Source: Triplophysa rosa | Lineage: Eukaryota > Chordata > Actinopteri > Cypriniformes > Nemacheilidae | Length of the DNA stretch: 64,000 nt | NCBI RefSeq assembly: GCF_024868665.1 | Contig: NC_079896.1 | Location: forward strand, 2,300,978 to 2,364,977 | Direction of reading: 5' to 3' | Part shown: one piece after another, positions 52,279 through 64,000 of the stretch | Layout: every line of letters begins with the position of its first letter | How positions within the stretch are numbered: position 1 is the stretch's first letter | Position numbers and translations under genes: made by a program | Notes under the pieces: generated by a model | Database searches by the model: none | What the model saw: only the letters and a program-made list of their open reading frames with translations | What the model was told of the DNA's origin: nothing

Positions 52279-53995
52279 TGGTTCTTTAAATGGCTGTCAT
52301 GAAGAACTGAGATACATTATTACAGACACTGGCAAAACATAAAATTTGAGGCTTTTACAGATTCGTCACAAAAGCAATTAATGGCTGGTGAGCATAGTGC
52401 ATCAAAGACTGCCCATTTATTTCCTATGGTGAAATCAATTTTTCATAATCCTCAAAATGAGTCTCACAAGGCAGAATCATGGTGATCACCCCACTACAAA
52501 AAGTGCTTCTTTAAACATACACTAGACTAGACACTTAAATGCACAAACACACAGCGTCTCTTAATCCGATTCACCCACAGTTAAGTAAGATGTAAACCAT
52601 GGTGTAAATAGGTCTGGCCCCAGATTTAAGCAGAACATTGTAATATCGGGCCACTATTAAACCGAACACCTTCGCAGACAAATGCTACTTATGGATTTTA
52701 CAGCAGCAGGTGTCCTGAAACGTCTGAGATTGATAAAGGACATCTGTCTTACACTTATCCATCATCTCTCAGCACTCCTGCTGTCAATATTACTTGAATA
52801 ACAATCTCGTTTCTTTTAAGGAATCATTTGATGATTCTATAACACAAACGTCTTATTCAGCACGAGACACAGTTCAGACGCAGTTCAGACAGAAAATAAA
52901 CAACTCCTCAAGAACATCATCGTGGGATAACAGAAAGTCTCAATATTTATACAAGGCGACTATTTACATAAAGCAAAGTAATGACAGAGTAAGAGACTAA
53001 CAATTAAAATGAGGGTAATGTCTGTCTGCAGCAGAGGGAAGGGGAAGTGTTTCGTCTGGTGGCTTACAGCGTGTGTGTATGGAAGCATGTTAGACAGCAG
53101 CGCAGGTAGACACGCCACGACCGCGTGCCAGACAGAAACAGAGTTTCCTCCTCCAGCAGCAAAAGATGTGGACTCATCTCAATTCCCACACGCGTGTGAA
53201 TAAACACACAGGTCCCTGAATACTTCATAAAACATTTAAGGTCACAAAGCAGCTGTTCATATTATCAGGGTTGAATGCGAATATCATCGATCCCCTCTAT
53301 TTAAACTGATGTTCATCTTTAACAGTGTGTTCAATCCAGACAAACAATCTTACCAATCTTAAGAATGACAGCATCAGACCCTCAAATTAGTTTAGATGGG
53401 GATCAATGTAGGAATAACTCTACGAATTTCACAGTGAAATCAGTATTTTGAGCTTTATAAACCACATAAAGATGAATGTCTATTACACATTAGTCCCTTC
53501 CAACTTTATGCTACATAATTTCCTTTTGAGGTTTTATCTAAAAAAACATTGTTTTGGTAGAACTATTTTGTGTAGTATCCTCTCATTTAAATACGTTGAC
53601 ATATGAATGCAAAATACTGATTCCATCTAATAGCACTGAACTTTAAGGGATGTTTAAAAACTATACTTTGTAACTCTAGGCATATTTCAGAGAAATTGAA
53701 TATAAAAACAGGTGAAAATATCGCGTTTAAACGGTTGTCAGGTCAATTTAAAGCACAACTGAAAAACTGAATGCTAATGTTTACTATGGACGTAAGTTAG
53801 TCACGTACAACTCAAAATATCAAACACTAGAAACAAGACCGCACTAATAACTACCTAACGTTATTCGAATTATTTATTATAAAAAACAAAAGCAAAATAA
53901 AACGTGACGCGCATGGAGAGATAAATATAATGGTCAAAGCGGCCTCAGACTCAATGAGCTCGCGCTGACTGACAGCGGTTCCCTCAAACAAACAA

Positions 53996-53996
<1 letters not shown>

Positions 53997-54058
<62 letters not shown>
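53997..54058. repeat. (CA)n microsatellite near the ppp1r16b promoter
   Basis: CA repeat with one CG interruption, about 350 bases from the inferred first exon. Confidence 0.95.
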
Positions 54059-54061
<3 letters not shown>

Positions 54062-54159
54062 AGCATCGCTCAAACAGATTTACACACATGCGATATGTCA
54101 GATCAAAGGAGACAAGCAACATCATACTCACTATGACCAGAAACTCGGCAGAACCGGAG

Positions 54160-54540
54160 ACACTCTGTGTGGAAATACCGCATTTACTTGAAACAAGCCG
54201 TTCAACGGAAACACGCTTTCAGAAAGTTAGTGAGGAGCGAGAAGAGGGGGCGACTGAAGAACCTCCTCACCTCCTCCCTCCGAGTCTGACTCCGGCGGAC
54301 GCCGCGCTGTCTCCTCTCCCACACTTTACACAGAAATTCCTGTTCAAATGAGCTCCAACCGCTAAACATCTAGAGATGTGTAAATGCAAACTCACCGCGC
54401 GCTTGCCGCAGTTATATCCGAACGTTAACCGCGGAAAAGTGCCGTGATGCGTCGCGCGCTTCTTTGCTGCATGAAGTGAAAAGCTCGAGCTCCGGCGTGA
54501 TGCCACGCCTACGAGGCGGGGCCACAGCAGCTCTGCAGGA
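54160..54540. promoter_or_regulatory. CpG-rich patch, likely ppp1r16b promoter
   Basis: Local CpG density is far above the surrounding AT-rich DNA (GGCGGACGCCGCGC, CACCGCGCGCTTG, GCGTCGCGCGC). It spans the inferred first exon and its flank. Function is inferred from composition and from the donor site. Confidence 0.5.
54396..54500 (-). other. Inferred non-coding first exon of ppp1r16b
   Basis: On the minus strand a GC-rich stretch ends in CGCG|GTGAGT, a consensus donor at 54395, inside a CpG-rich patch. It is 14.9 kb upstream of the exon with the start codon, which itself begins with 5' UTR after an acceptor, so a non-coding upstream exon must exist. The upstream edge is a guess. Confidence 0.5.
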
Positions 54541-56346
54541 AATCATCTTTATGCACACATACATGTCTGAGAGCTTGACCGCTTTTTGCTGCACACATCC
54601 CTTTACATCCTGTAAAATGGTCAAATATCTGACCAGTATTGTTACTAACACAGGAAAATGGTTCGAAAATGGTTTTATTATAATAGAAATAAAATCGCTT
54701 TTTACGAATATCGTGGTTAAAAAGTTGGTCTTTAGGAAAAAATTTAAACGGCTGCTAAATAATTGTCTTTTAATAAAAGTAAATGTAGTAGTATTAACAA
54801 AATATTGATAATCATGTTTTTAAACATATTCCAAAATATATTTTGTCAATACTGGTATATTGTGACACCCACAATTTTGTAAATAGATTTTGACCTAACT
54901 TGGAACAAACAGTGACTCTCTTATATCATCACTGTAGTGTATTATGGTATGTTTTTACAAGTGCAGAATTAATACATACATTTTTGGTGAGTATCAGTAA
55001 ACAGATCCAAATTCCCCAAAAAATCCCAAATTCCACATTCCAAAGCTCAAGAAGCTGGTATGTTTACAGTTAGGGCTTTACTAACTTTACAGTTAGTCGT
55101 GTATATCCAAATGAAAATGGTGCAGGAGAGAAAACAGCACTTAATATTCTAGTAGTCTCATCACTTTATGCCCTAAAAAGTAGGCCAGCAGTGTGTTTGA
55201 CTGAGCTTTCAGTGTGTGTGTGCGCATGTGAGTGTGTGTGTCCCATCCTCTGGAGGTGTCGTTCTCTTCCAGTGTAAACCATGCATGTTTGATGAGCACC
55301 GTCATCTTCATCATCTGCTGTATAATGTGTGTCACAGACAGACGGTTTCCCTGCAGAGACAGGGGGTTCATTGGAAATAAAAAAATATACATATCATTTA
55401 TTTACATTAAATTTCTTATTTAAAAACAAAGAGGTCCAAACAGAAAACAAAAAAATCACATAATTATAAAATAATCCAGTAGGCCTTTTTGTTTTCAACT
55501 GTTTTCTTACACTTTGTTTTTAGTGATATGATGTGTTCGTTTCGGTTCATCTGTCATAATCAGGGCTCAGGGTTCGGCTCAAGTGTCTTTCTCTATTGAC
55601 GGCCAATCTGGCGAAATTATGATTATTTTGCCTATATGGTAGGCTAATAATAAAAAGCACTTCAGTTATTTTTGATCAGCATCGAACTTGTTGCAAACTC
55701 AAACTGAAGCTACACAAATTTGCTCCAGTCAAATCGTCTAGAAAATTTGTTGTATGTAACGTTGTCATTTCTGCGGGCTCAGCTTATTCTTTGTCCATAA
55801 AGTTGCCTGTATATCATCATGTCAGCCTGCATTACTCAGTTACTTTTGTCCATATTGATTTGTTCTGTGGACAGAACAGCCCAGAGGGTCCAAATGTGCA
55901 CTTCATCAAAGCGTCCCGTTGAGACATTTAACATATCAGCGTGCTTTAAATCATGCTCATCTCCTTAGGAACCCTTCAGACAATCCATTACATATCGATT
56001 AGAGCAGTATAGATTGCAATTATGTGCATGCTCGTATTGTAATGACGCATACAGTAAATTCAGTTTTAAAAATCTTCTCACAGCTGTGCTGAACTCCTCT
56101 GAGATTCGTTTAGTTACTGGCTGTCAGACTTCACGCAACTCTAAACTTGTTTTCAATATTTTTAGTAAACTCAAACCCACCAGCGATAGAATGTCGTGAA
56201 TAAAAATCCAAATGCAAACATACTGCAGCAACACAACATTACACGACAATAAATAAACATGTGAATAATATATATATTATTAAATATATATATTTGCATG
56301 TTTAGTTAATGTTGTTTATATACATACTGTAACATACATACAAATA

Positions 56347-56363
56347 CACACACACACACACAT

Positions 56364-56410
<47 letters not shown>
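56347..56410. repeat. (CA)n-(TA)n compound microsatellite
   Basis: CA units followed by about 18 TA units. AT-rich TATATATA sequence also lies at 56268-56295. Confidence 0.95.
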
Positions 56411-56414
<4 letters not shown>

Positions 56415-57541
56415 AGTGAAGATAGGGACAGTAAATCAGAGCTGCTACTTTAGGTCAACACAAAATGTAATTGATCAATGCCCTTTGTTACATCACGCAA
56501 CATTCGGGTATGACCGAATACATGCACACAAACACATGCTTAAACACAAATAAATGCACACGTTAGCATTTCTGTCAAAGCTGATGAAGTTGTAAAGAAA
56601 AACACAGATGCAGTGTGTGGTCATCTGCAGTACTTTTACATAAACATTATTCTGTCATATTTACTTGAATAATATTAGAGGAGCAGCAGATGATTCATGC
56701 TCACTGGGTCACTGCAGTTATTATTTTATGAGTTAATACTAAACAACGGACTGCAATACGTTTACTTATGAACATGTTTAATGAATATGTAACAGAATCA
56801 TTAGAAATGACCTGGAATATTTAGAAAATGAACTAAAATTCACTAGGATGACAACCGTGACTGATTTAGAATGTTTACAGGAAATTCAGTTCTCAACAAA
56901 AGGAATACATGAAAACCTCATTCCATTACGCTCATACAAATATGCTTGGACTTAAAATAGAGGTTGTGTGCAATCCTAAAATTAAAAGCAGCAGCACCAC
57001 TTAGTGTTCATTTTAACAACTGCAAGACATAAATTTGAAAGCTTTTCTCCAGCGCTAGAAACCTGTTGTATTTGCTCAGATTTTTATTATAATTTTTCTT
57101 CTGCCCTAAAACTGATCGGGACGGGCAGCACAAACCATAAGTCGTTGAGACTTGAAACTTGGTCAGATGGTAGCCCTCAATTTTAGGAGAGGTTGACAAA
57201 GTAGTCTCGTCACGTCTGAGGCTGAGACTAGACAAAGTATGACCCCAATTGGAAAATAGAGGGCGCTACAGCGATGCCAAATGCGTTTGTGCTTATAACT
57301 CCTAAACCTGGGGTCGGCAACAGGCGAAAAACTGGCCCGCCAGCAATAATATCTGACCCGCGCCAGCAGCATTATTTTGATTATTTTGCCCGCAGCTGGT
57401 TCTGAAATAGCTCCGTCACAATCACGTCTTTAGTGAATTTGCCTTCAAAATAAAGGTACGAGAACGTGTTTGCAGCAATGTTTTATTTTTAAATGAATTG
57501 AGAGCTTTTAATTGGAAAAGTTCTAAAAGATATTCAAAGGA

Positions 57542-58732
57542 CCCAGCTAACACAGTTACGTTGTGACGACGTACCTGGACCGGACCATATTCGTTGCCAC
57601 GACGTACCATAATAACGTTCCAGCGACGTAACTTTGTGATTCCTATATTCGTTCTGATGACGTAATATGGGACATGGTGATTACCTCCTGAAGACATACC
57701 TGGGACGTACCATATTCGTCGCAGCGACTACCAAGTAACGTTTCTGGAACGTGATGAGTACAATAGTTTGTGATTTAATCTGTGCGTTAAAGATTACGTG
57801 TTATGCATAATTGGAGTAATTTTCTATTCAAATATGTATAAAGCACAGTATAACGATTATCAAACTCAACACAGCACTGTACATCACAATCAGATATTTT
57901 ATTTATACTGTAGTACATGACATAAACATCAAAGACTTCAACACAATATAGAGGATTTAAAGCAGATATTTTGATTAGAAACAGATTATTGACAGAGATG
58001 AATAAACATTATGTTTAGGCTTAACATTATATTCTTGTCTTACCACGTAACTTTAGCAGGTTGTCCGTTTTTAGAAACAGCAATCAAAAGCTTCTTTAGT
58101 CACACTCACAAACATCAGGGTCCGTTCATTTAAACACGCCAAATCGATCGAAAATCACTAAAATATGTGTTTACTCCCACATCTGTAAGGCATAAAGTAA
58201 AGAAAGAATATTAATAAACCGCAAAATAAAATCAGGCAGTGAAGTAAAAAGAAATGACCGTTTACGTTTAAATTATGACAGCGCACCACTCTTTGCAGAA
58301 GAAGGCAAGCGTGCGTGCTGGAGCACGCACATATAATAAATAGTTATAATTGTGGTATCGAATTAAAGTCCAGTTTAATAGCTGTCAGAAGTCAGAATAA
58401 TAGCATTCGTCTTGACATTATAACAGATTTTACTCTGATCGTAAATTTTCCATACAATAACATAATAAACAAAAATAACCAGATTCATTAATCAAATGAC
58501 CAGTGTCCAGGTTATCTGAAGACCAGTACATCACGTCGCTACAACGTTCTCCATGGGATTAATTCACGACGTTATTTGAGGACGTGGCTAGGACGTTTCT
58601 GGAACGTAAGCAAAAATTCTAAGAAATAGAACGTTGCCAAGACGTCCTCAGAACGTGGTCACAAAGTAATGTCACGGTGACCAAATGAAAATGAACTGGC
58701 GACGTTGTCAGAACGTACTGTGTTAGCTGGGG
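57542..58732. mobile_element. 1.2-kb element with CCCAGCTAACACAG ends and ACGT-rich subterminal arrays
   Basis: Ends CCCAGCTAACACAG and CTGTGTTAGCTGGG are inverted copies. Within about 180 bases of each end are many ACGTT/ACGTC/ACGTACC units (GACGACGTACC, CCACGACGTACC; GACGTTATTTGAGGACGTGG). The centre is AT-rich and non-coding. A duplication of the target is not evident. Confidence 0.8.
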
Positions 58733-58952
58733 AGTCTGTCGATCGCTAGACACACTTCTAAAATAGCCAAATATGGGGTATGAAAAAACTAACAGTGAAG
58801 CCCTGACACGGTTGCTTAATTGTAAAGCGCTTTGGGTGTACAGCAATACACAACTAGATAGTACATTTTCTGAAGAAACTGTGAGTGATGCTTTCGTGGC
58901 AAATCGCGGAACTCGGCACTAGGGTGATGACACTTTAAGTACTAATGAATCT

Positions 58953-59720
58953 AACCAACCCCCATGACTCTAAGATGTTCTGATACAGAGATATAGGTCT
59001 TGCTAAACGGTTGCTAGGCTAATGTGTTTGGTTGCTATGGGCGTGGCTTGAGCATCTGCCAACTGATGATGCTTCAAGCCACAAGTGAAACAAACCAACT
59101 CCCATGTCTCTACGATGTTCCTATGCATAGATATAGGTTTTGATAAACGGTTGCTAGGCTAACCTGTTTGGTTGCTATGGGCGTGGCTTAGCATGTGCTA
59201 CTTGATGATGCTCTAAGCTATGAGTGAAACGAACCAACCCCCGTGTCTCTACGATGTTCTGATGCAGAGATATAGGTGTTGCTAAATGGTTGCTAGGCTA
59301 ACCTGTTTGGTTGCTATGGTCGTGGCTTAGCATATGCCAACTGATGATGCTTCAACCCACAATTGAAACAAACCAACCCCCATCTCTCTATGATGTTCTG
59401 ATGAAGAGATGTAGGTGTTGTTAAACGGTTGCTAAGTTAAGATGTTTTGTTGTTATGGGCGTGGCTTCGTGACTTAATGAACTTCCTGGGCCACTGATTG
59501 GTTGCCTGAGTAATACGTGCCCACCCCCTCGTCTCTACGACACTGTACTGCAAAGATATCCATATGAACTTTTGATAATGGGAGTCAATGGGATCGGTTG
59601 CTAGGTTGCTGTAAATGGTTGCTATGGGCGTGGCTTAATAGCTTTAAGATGATCCTGTGACACTGATTGGTTGTCTGAGTCAAATGAGCCCACCCCCTTG
59701 TCTCTAAGTGGTTGTACTGC
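58953..59720. repeat. Tandem array, ~139-bp unit, four good copies plus degenerate ones
   Basis: Units begin AACCAACC(C)CCATGTCTC at 58953, 59093, 59232 and 59371. Each contains AGAGATATAGGT, GGTTGCTAGGCTAA and GGTTGCTATGGGCGTGGCTT. Degenerate, longer-spaced units follow at about 59519 and 59690. It does not code. Confidence 0.9.
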
Positions 59721-62700
59721 CAAGATATTCAACACGGGACGTTTTACGCCTTATATGGGCATGCTTCTTGTGATTGGGAAATTTTGGGAGGCTCTTACAC
59801 CCCAGTCATTACGCAGCGTATTAGTGTATGTATACGTGTGGAGGGATATGGAAGGCCGTTTTATCAAAAATGTCTTTAGACGTAACGTGTACAGACGATA
59901 TAACGCGTGGACGCGTTTTTGCGCCTAAAGACGTAATTTCGTCTACAGACGTATTGTTTTTAGCCAATGGAAAGTCACAAAACTGAAAGATTTGCATAAA
60001 ATTGATTAAGCATATAGTCGTGACGTCATCATTAGCGTAACCACGTGTCATTCATGAATTATACATATAAACGTGATGCTCCCTCATGCGTGGCACTGCA
60101 TATGGTCCTAGTAATGAATACGTCAGCGTATACGTAATTTTACGACAGGGGAGAAGAGGGCATTTCAAAATATAAGCGGTATAGACAGACCATCGAAAGC
60201 ATGGCTTTGCGAAATTTTCTTAACTGCCGACGCGTTTTTCAAGAATGTGTGCATTTGTAAAATTATATGTATTATGCCGTCAACCCAATGGGCAACATGG
60301 GCTGCTGCCGAGAGTCCCGAACACTAAGGGATCCCGAGAGAGTTCTCATTTGCATTTTAACATTACACATATTTACATTACACATAACACATATTTGTCC
60401 AGTATTATGCATATCCGAATCACTACGGACAGTACATGAAGATTAAAATCATGTTAAAAACACGAAAAATGTCAGAAAACCAGTAAACGAGGAAGCTGCG
60501 TTTTTTATTTTTTGTATGAAGCATAAATGATGTTTCATTAACAAAGTTCGGGAGAAGCCGGAGCACATAATCATCTCGGCTGGTTCCCTATCAGCAATCC
60601 TATCAGCTCAAGCGAGACTCCTTATAAATAAGACCAGAAATCTCACCTGCGCCATCTCTACAAGTAATTCAGCACCCCTCCACCTCCCCGTCTCATCTCC
60701 CCGTTTCCGAGCTCGGCGTACTCGCCCACATCAGGGGGAGAGTGTTCCGGATTCGGAAGGAACCGGCGAGCTCGGAGCCCGCTCCCTGGACAGCACGCCA
60801 TACGCATATCTTACCTACCCCTGCTATCAGCATTATCCTGCCATCATTATTATTTGCATTGGCGAACTCGTGAATAACGTTTACATTTCTCAACCAATTT
60901 CAATGGGTTACAGTATTGTAGACCCACATTAAAATATGTAAAGGAAAAACTGCTGCTACTGGAGCTTTTAACTTGTTCAATTAAATTCTATGTAGTGCTT
61001 TTTTTGCAATGTTCCAAGTGTTTCAATGCCGCTTTACAGGAAAAAACACAGGAGGAAAATAAGTGTAACTTAAGAAAAGGCACACTGATGCGCACGGGCT
61101 TCTGCAATCTTGAACATAATTACTATATAGGGAATGGCAGATTTTTTAACATTATTTTCGAAGATTTAAGCTCATGAAACTATTCCAATATTCGTTTATG
61201 TAAATGTAGTTTATGAGGACACAGAATTTGAATTATTATGGTTTTATCGCGCTCGCTTTTGCTTTTCCTGGGCAGCAACGTAGCCGGGCATGCATTTCTG
61301 GATTTAGTGTAAATAAGATAACGGATAAAAGAATGTTTATTGTATTACATACAGTATATTTCAAACAATTTCATTCCAGAAACCACCTAAACAGGTTTAT
61401 TTCGCCGCCAAAATACTTTTAAATGGAATATGGGGAAAATGCACATTCATTCTTTCTGGTAAAGGGTAGCCCTAAAACTTGATTTTTCATTATATGAATG
61501 AAACGTAAGATTAATTCAATTACCACAATAGGCCTACACAAGATATCGAAACTTATTGCAAGTAATGAATTGGATTTTTTAGTCACCGCAATGGCGAAAT
61601 GACACAGTACCCACTAGCTAATCTCACTTGCATGGCGCGAAATCTACTGGTATTTCCCCAAACATAAACACAGGTGAGGGCCCATATTTATAAAAAGTTA
61701 TAGAAATGTTCTTAAGGATAGTGATTTAAGTGCCAAAAGAAAATATTTGTAAAAGTATGACTTGTAGGAGACCTTTTCAAGAAGTGAAGCAGTAACCAAA
61801 ATCAATGTAAAACATTCAAAGGTAAACAATTATTGGCCAAGTCAAATTTACGTCAAACATATAATGACAATTTATAAATGTAAACTCCATTTGACATCAA
61901 CCCATTTAAAGATAAGTCCGTAAAATAACTTGCATAGTTACTAACTTTACTACATTAATAAATGTCATTAACTGACATTAAAATTTACATTAAATCAAGC
62001 AATGTTTCTATTCCAATTATACATTGACTAGCTGACTGTGAGTCTTGGATTTTACTTGTGTTTTATTTTCTGCGCATCTTATATTCTGACTCTGATGTTC
62101 TCTGTGCGTGTCTGCCTGGTCCTCGACCCACTATACCTGTGGTTACAGTACGTTTGGAAGGTTGGTCTGGAGCACTCTTAGCTATACCTTAACACTGTTA
62201 AGAGTACATCCCGCTAGTGGCCACAGTGGAAAAAAGCTTCTTTACAGCGCAGTCTTTACAAATAAAATTCTAAACTTAAAAAGAACATTATGTTGACATG
62301 TTTTCATGCAAAGAATATAATTGTCTTTACACTTATGGTTGTTAGCTTTTTAATGATATTATCTAAATAAGGTGCATCAGCTGGCAACCCAAACAATTTT
62401 GAGTATATTTAAAGAGAAAGATTGCGAAATAAAGTTTATTCAAACTGCATTTTTTTGGCTAAATCGAAGACGGAGCATTTTAGTGCATTTAAACCTTGAA
62501 AACCTGGCTACACTTTATACTGCAATTATAATGATAGAAAAGTTAACCTGCCACAGCAGCAAATAGCTTTTGGATCGTGTTGGTCTAACTTTGGCAAAAA
62601 CAAAGCCCCTAAATTCAGCTCTTTTTTCCTGCTATAGCTGTTGATTATGTTCCGGGTTCTGCGATTTTGTTGAGTAAATAATAACACTATAGCATCATAT

Positions 62701-64000
62701 ATAGGGGTAATATAATAAGTGGTTCCCAAACACAGGTATAATCAAAGGTAGGCTATCTCATGGCACACCTTTTAAATAGAAAATAGGGAAACAACACACA
62801 TTCACTCTACTTTTTCTTTTTCTTGTCATGAATGAATATGTTTAATTTCAATATCAAAATACCTCATTGTAGGGCTGCACAATAATGGTATACTTGTTAA
62901 TCTCATTCCCTTGATATTGTAAGTGTGATTAATAATGTTGATTATATTTTAATGCTTTAATAAACGCGGCCATAAGCTACATGCTTCGCGCTGTAAATAC
63001 GCCGCTTGAGCATTCAGTGTCCAAGCACAATAAACGTGTGAACTATGTAAGTAATTGTAAGTTACTGGAATAAACTTTTTTAATGCATCGCAACAGCAAG
63101 TGGCTTTGTGTGACCCTCCGACCCAAAGTTTGAGATCCTTTGATATGACCATACTGCCAGTTAGTGTAGCTGGTTGATACATTTGGGCATGAGATTGCGG
63201 GTTCTCACACTCATTTCAAAATTAAATAATATCGATGGTTGGATTTAGTTTACAATTTGGTTTATTTTTATCCTATGAGTCCTAATAAATGAAACTTCAA
63301 CTATTTCTAAAGTGCTTATTTTATAAAGAACGCCGCTACCTCACATAACGCAGTAAAGCAGTGCTTGTATAGAGTGAATAATTGATTGTCGAACATCAAT
63401 ATTTATTCAGCACCACCACCATGGAAAGCACCTGGTAACGTGGGGCGTAAGAAAGTAACCTCTTATGGGTATAGTTTAGGAAGTAGGTTATACGCCTAGA
63501 AAAGGATTAACTTGAGTTAAGGTGTAACTTCAGAGTCTTCATAGCTAAGAGACAACATTATCGGGAGACGCAGCCCTGTTATATTTAACATTTTATTTTG
63601 GGATCACAGCACAGGATATTGGTAGTTGACGAATAAATTGGTTAGTTTTACATTATTTTATATAATTAATATTTATGTTTATCATATAAAATAACATAAC
63701 AGGGATTTTATCATATAAAATAGCATAAGAGAGATTTATCTTCGTTTTTGTTTTTTCTCCTACATTTTTGCTGTCACACCATAGGACAAATTTGCATATT
63801 AATCATTTAATGATTATTGATTTAATCATTAAATTAAGCCTATCATTGCCATGTTTTAATAAAATAAGTATAACAGCCAACAGAAAAGAGTAGCAAAGAT
63901 AAAATATCAGTAGGGTCTGCATTGCTGGATGTGACTCTTATTTTGACAACGGAGCCGCTAAGGTTTACGCGTCTACACGCAATTACGCGTCCACGCGTCT

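Larger units (their letters stand above)
39454..54395 (-). other. ppp1r16b intron 1: transposon-rich non-coding DNA
   Basis: This 14.9-kb intron lies between the inferred first exon and exon 2. I found no coding exon in it. Described separately are nested elements at 41318-42527, 44883-46416, 46512-47384, 49056-50027, 50128-50505 and 51751-52278, plus CA repeats. Stretches 42.6-44.8, 47.4-49.0, 50.5-51.7 and 52.3-53.9 kb show nothing I can name. Confidence 0.6.
54541..64000. other. Region upstream of ppp1r16b with no recognised gene
   Basis: This stretch is AT-rich. It contains a possible isolated exon near 55241-55346, a CA/TA microsatellite (56347-56410), a 1.2-kb terminal-repeat element (57542-58732) and a tandem array (58953-59720). 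From 60 to 64 kb I see only non-coding DNA and small repeats, such as a ~30-bp direct duplication near 63678-63738. Confidence 0.5.

Noticed and set aside
58953..59720. Tandem repeat considered as a CRISPR array
   Set aside because: Units are ~139 bp with no unique spacers, in a vertebrate genome.
59671..60900. Possible retroviral or LTR element (TATAAATAAG near 60625, GC-rich region after it)
   Set aside because: No paired LTRs, primer-binding site, or gag/pol-like frame found.

Overview
This is an unmasked piece of a teleost fish genome, most likely a cyprinid (carp/zebrafish relative). The evidence is two vertebrate multi-exon genes with standard GT/AG introns, long AT-rich non-coding DNA, many (CA)n and (GA)n microsatellites, and a dense set of short hAT-like and TTAA-flanked DNA transposons. 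Among these are cyprinid-type repeats such as the TTAAAGGGATAGTTCACCC family and the TGCTGGTTTAAGCTGG repeat. There is one assembly gap of 66 N. Nothing looks bacterial or viral.

Layout. 1-13.4 kb: no gene recognised; repeats, an 830-bp CT-rich tract and the gap at 9540-9605. 13.5-19.2 kb: fam210b on the minus strand, three coding exons joined in frame, encoding a mitochondrial DUF1279 membrane protein. 19.2-22.1 kb: intergenic, with repeats. 22.1-54.5 kb: a ppp1r16 gene on the minus strand, best matched to ppp1r16b (TIMAP). It has ten coding exons (24119-39336, 527 codons, every splice phase consistent), a long 3' UTR, and an inferred non-coding first exon in a CpG-rich patch at about 54.4 kb. 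Its 14.9-kb first intron and its intron 6 are packed with nested transposons. 54.5-64 kb: no gene recognised; a 1.2-kb ACGT-rich terminal-repeat element, a ~139-bp tandem array and AT-rich DNA.

The two genes are not functionally linked. FAM210B acts in mitochondria. TIMAP is a prenylated, membrane-attached targeting subunit of protein phosphatase 1. Both human homologues are on chromosome 20, so finding them together in the same orientation supports the b rather than the a paralogue of PPP1R16.

I see no undescribed multi-gene system. The observations most worth checking are: four consecutive ppp1r16 introns (6-9) with GTACA donors, one of them abutting a ~100-bp CA repeat; two TTAA-flanked element families that carry fragments of protein-coding sequence, one THAP-like; and several nested insertions datable by their target-site duplications.
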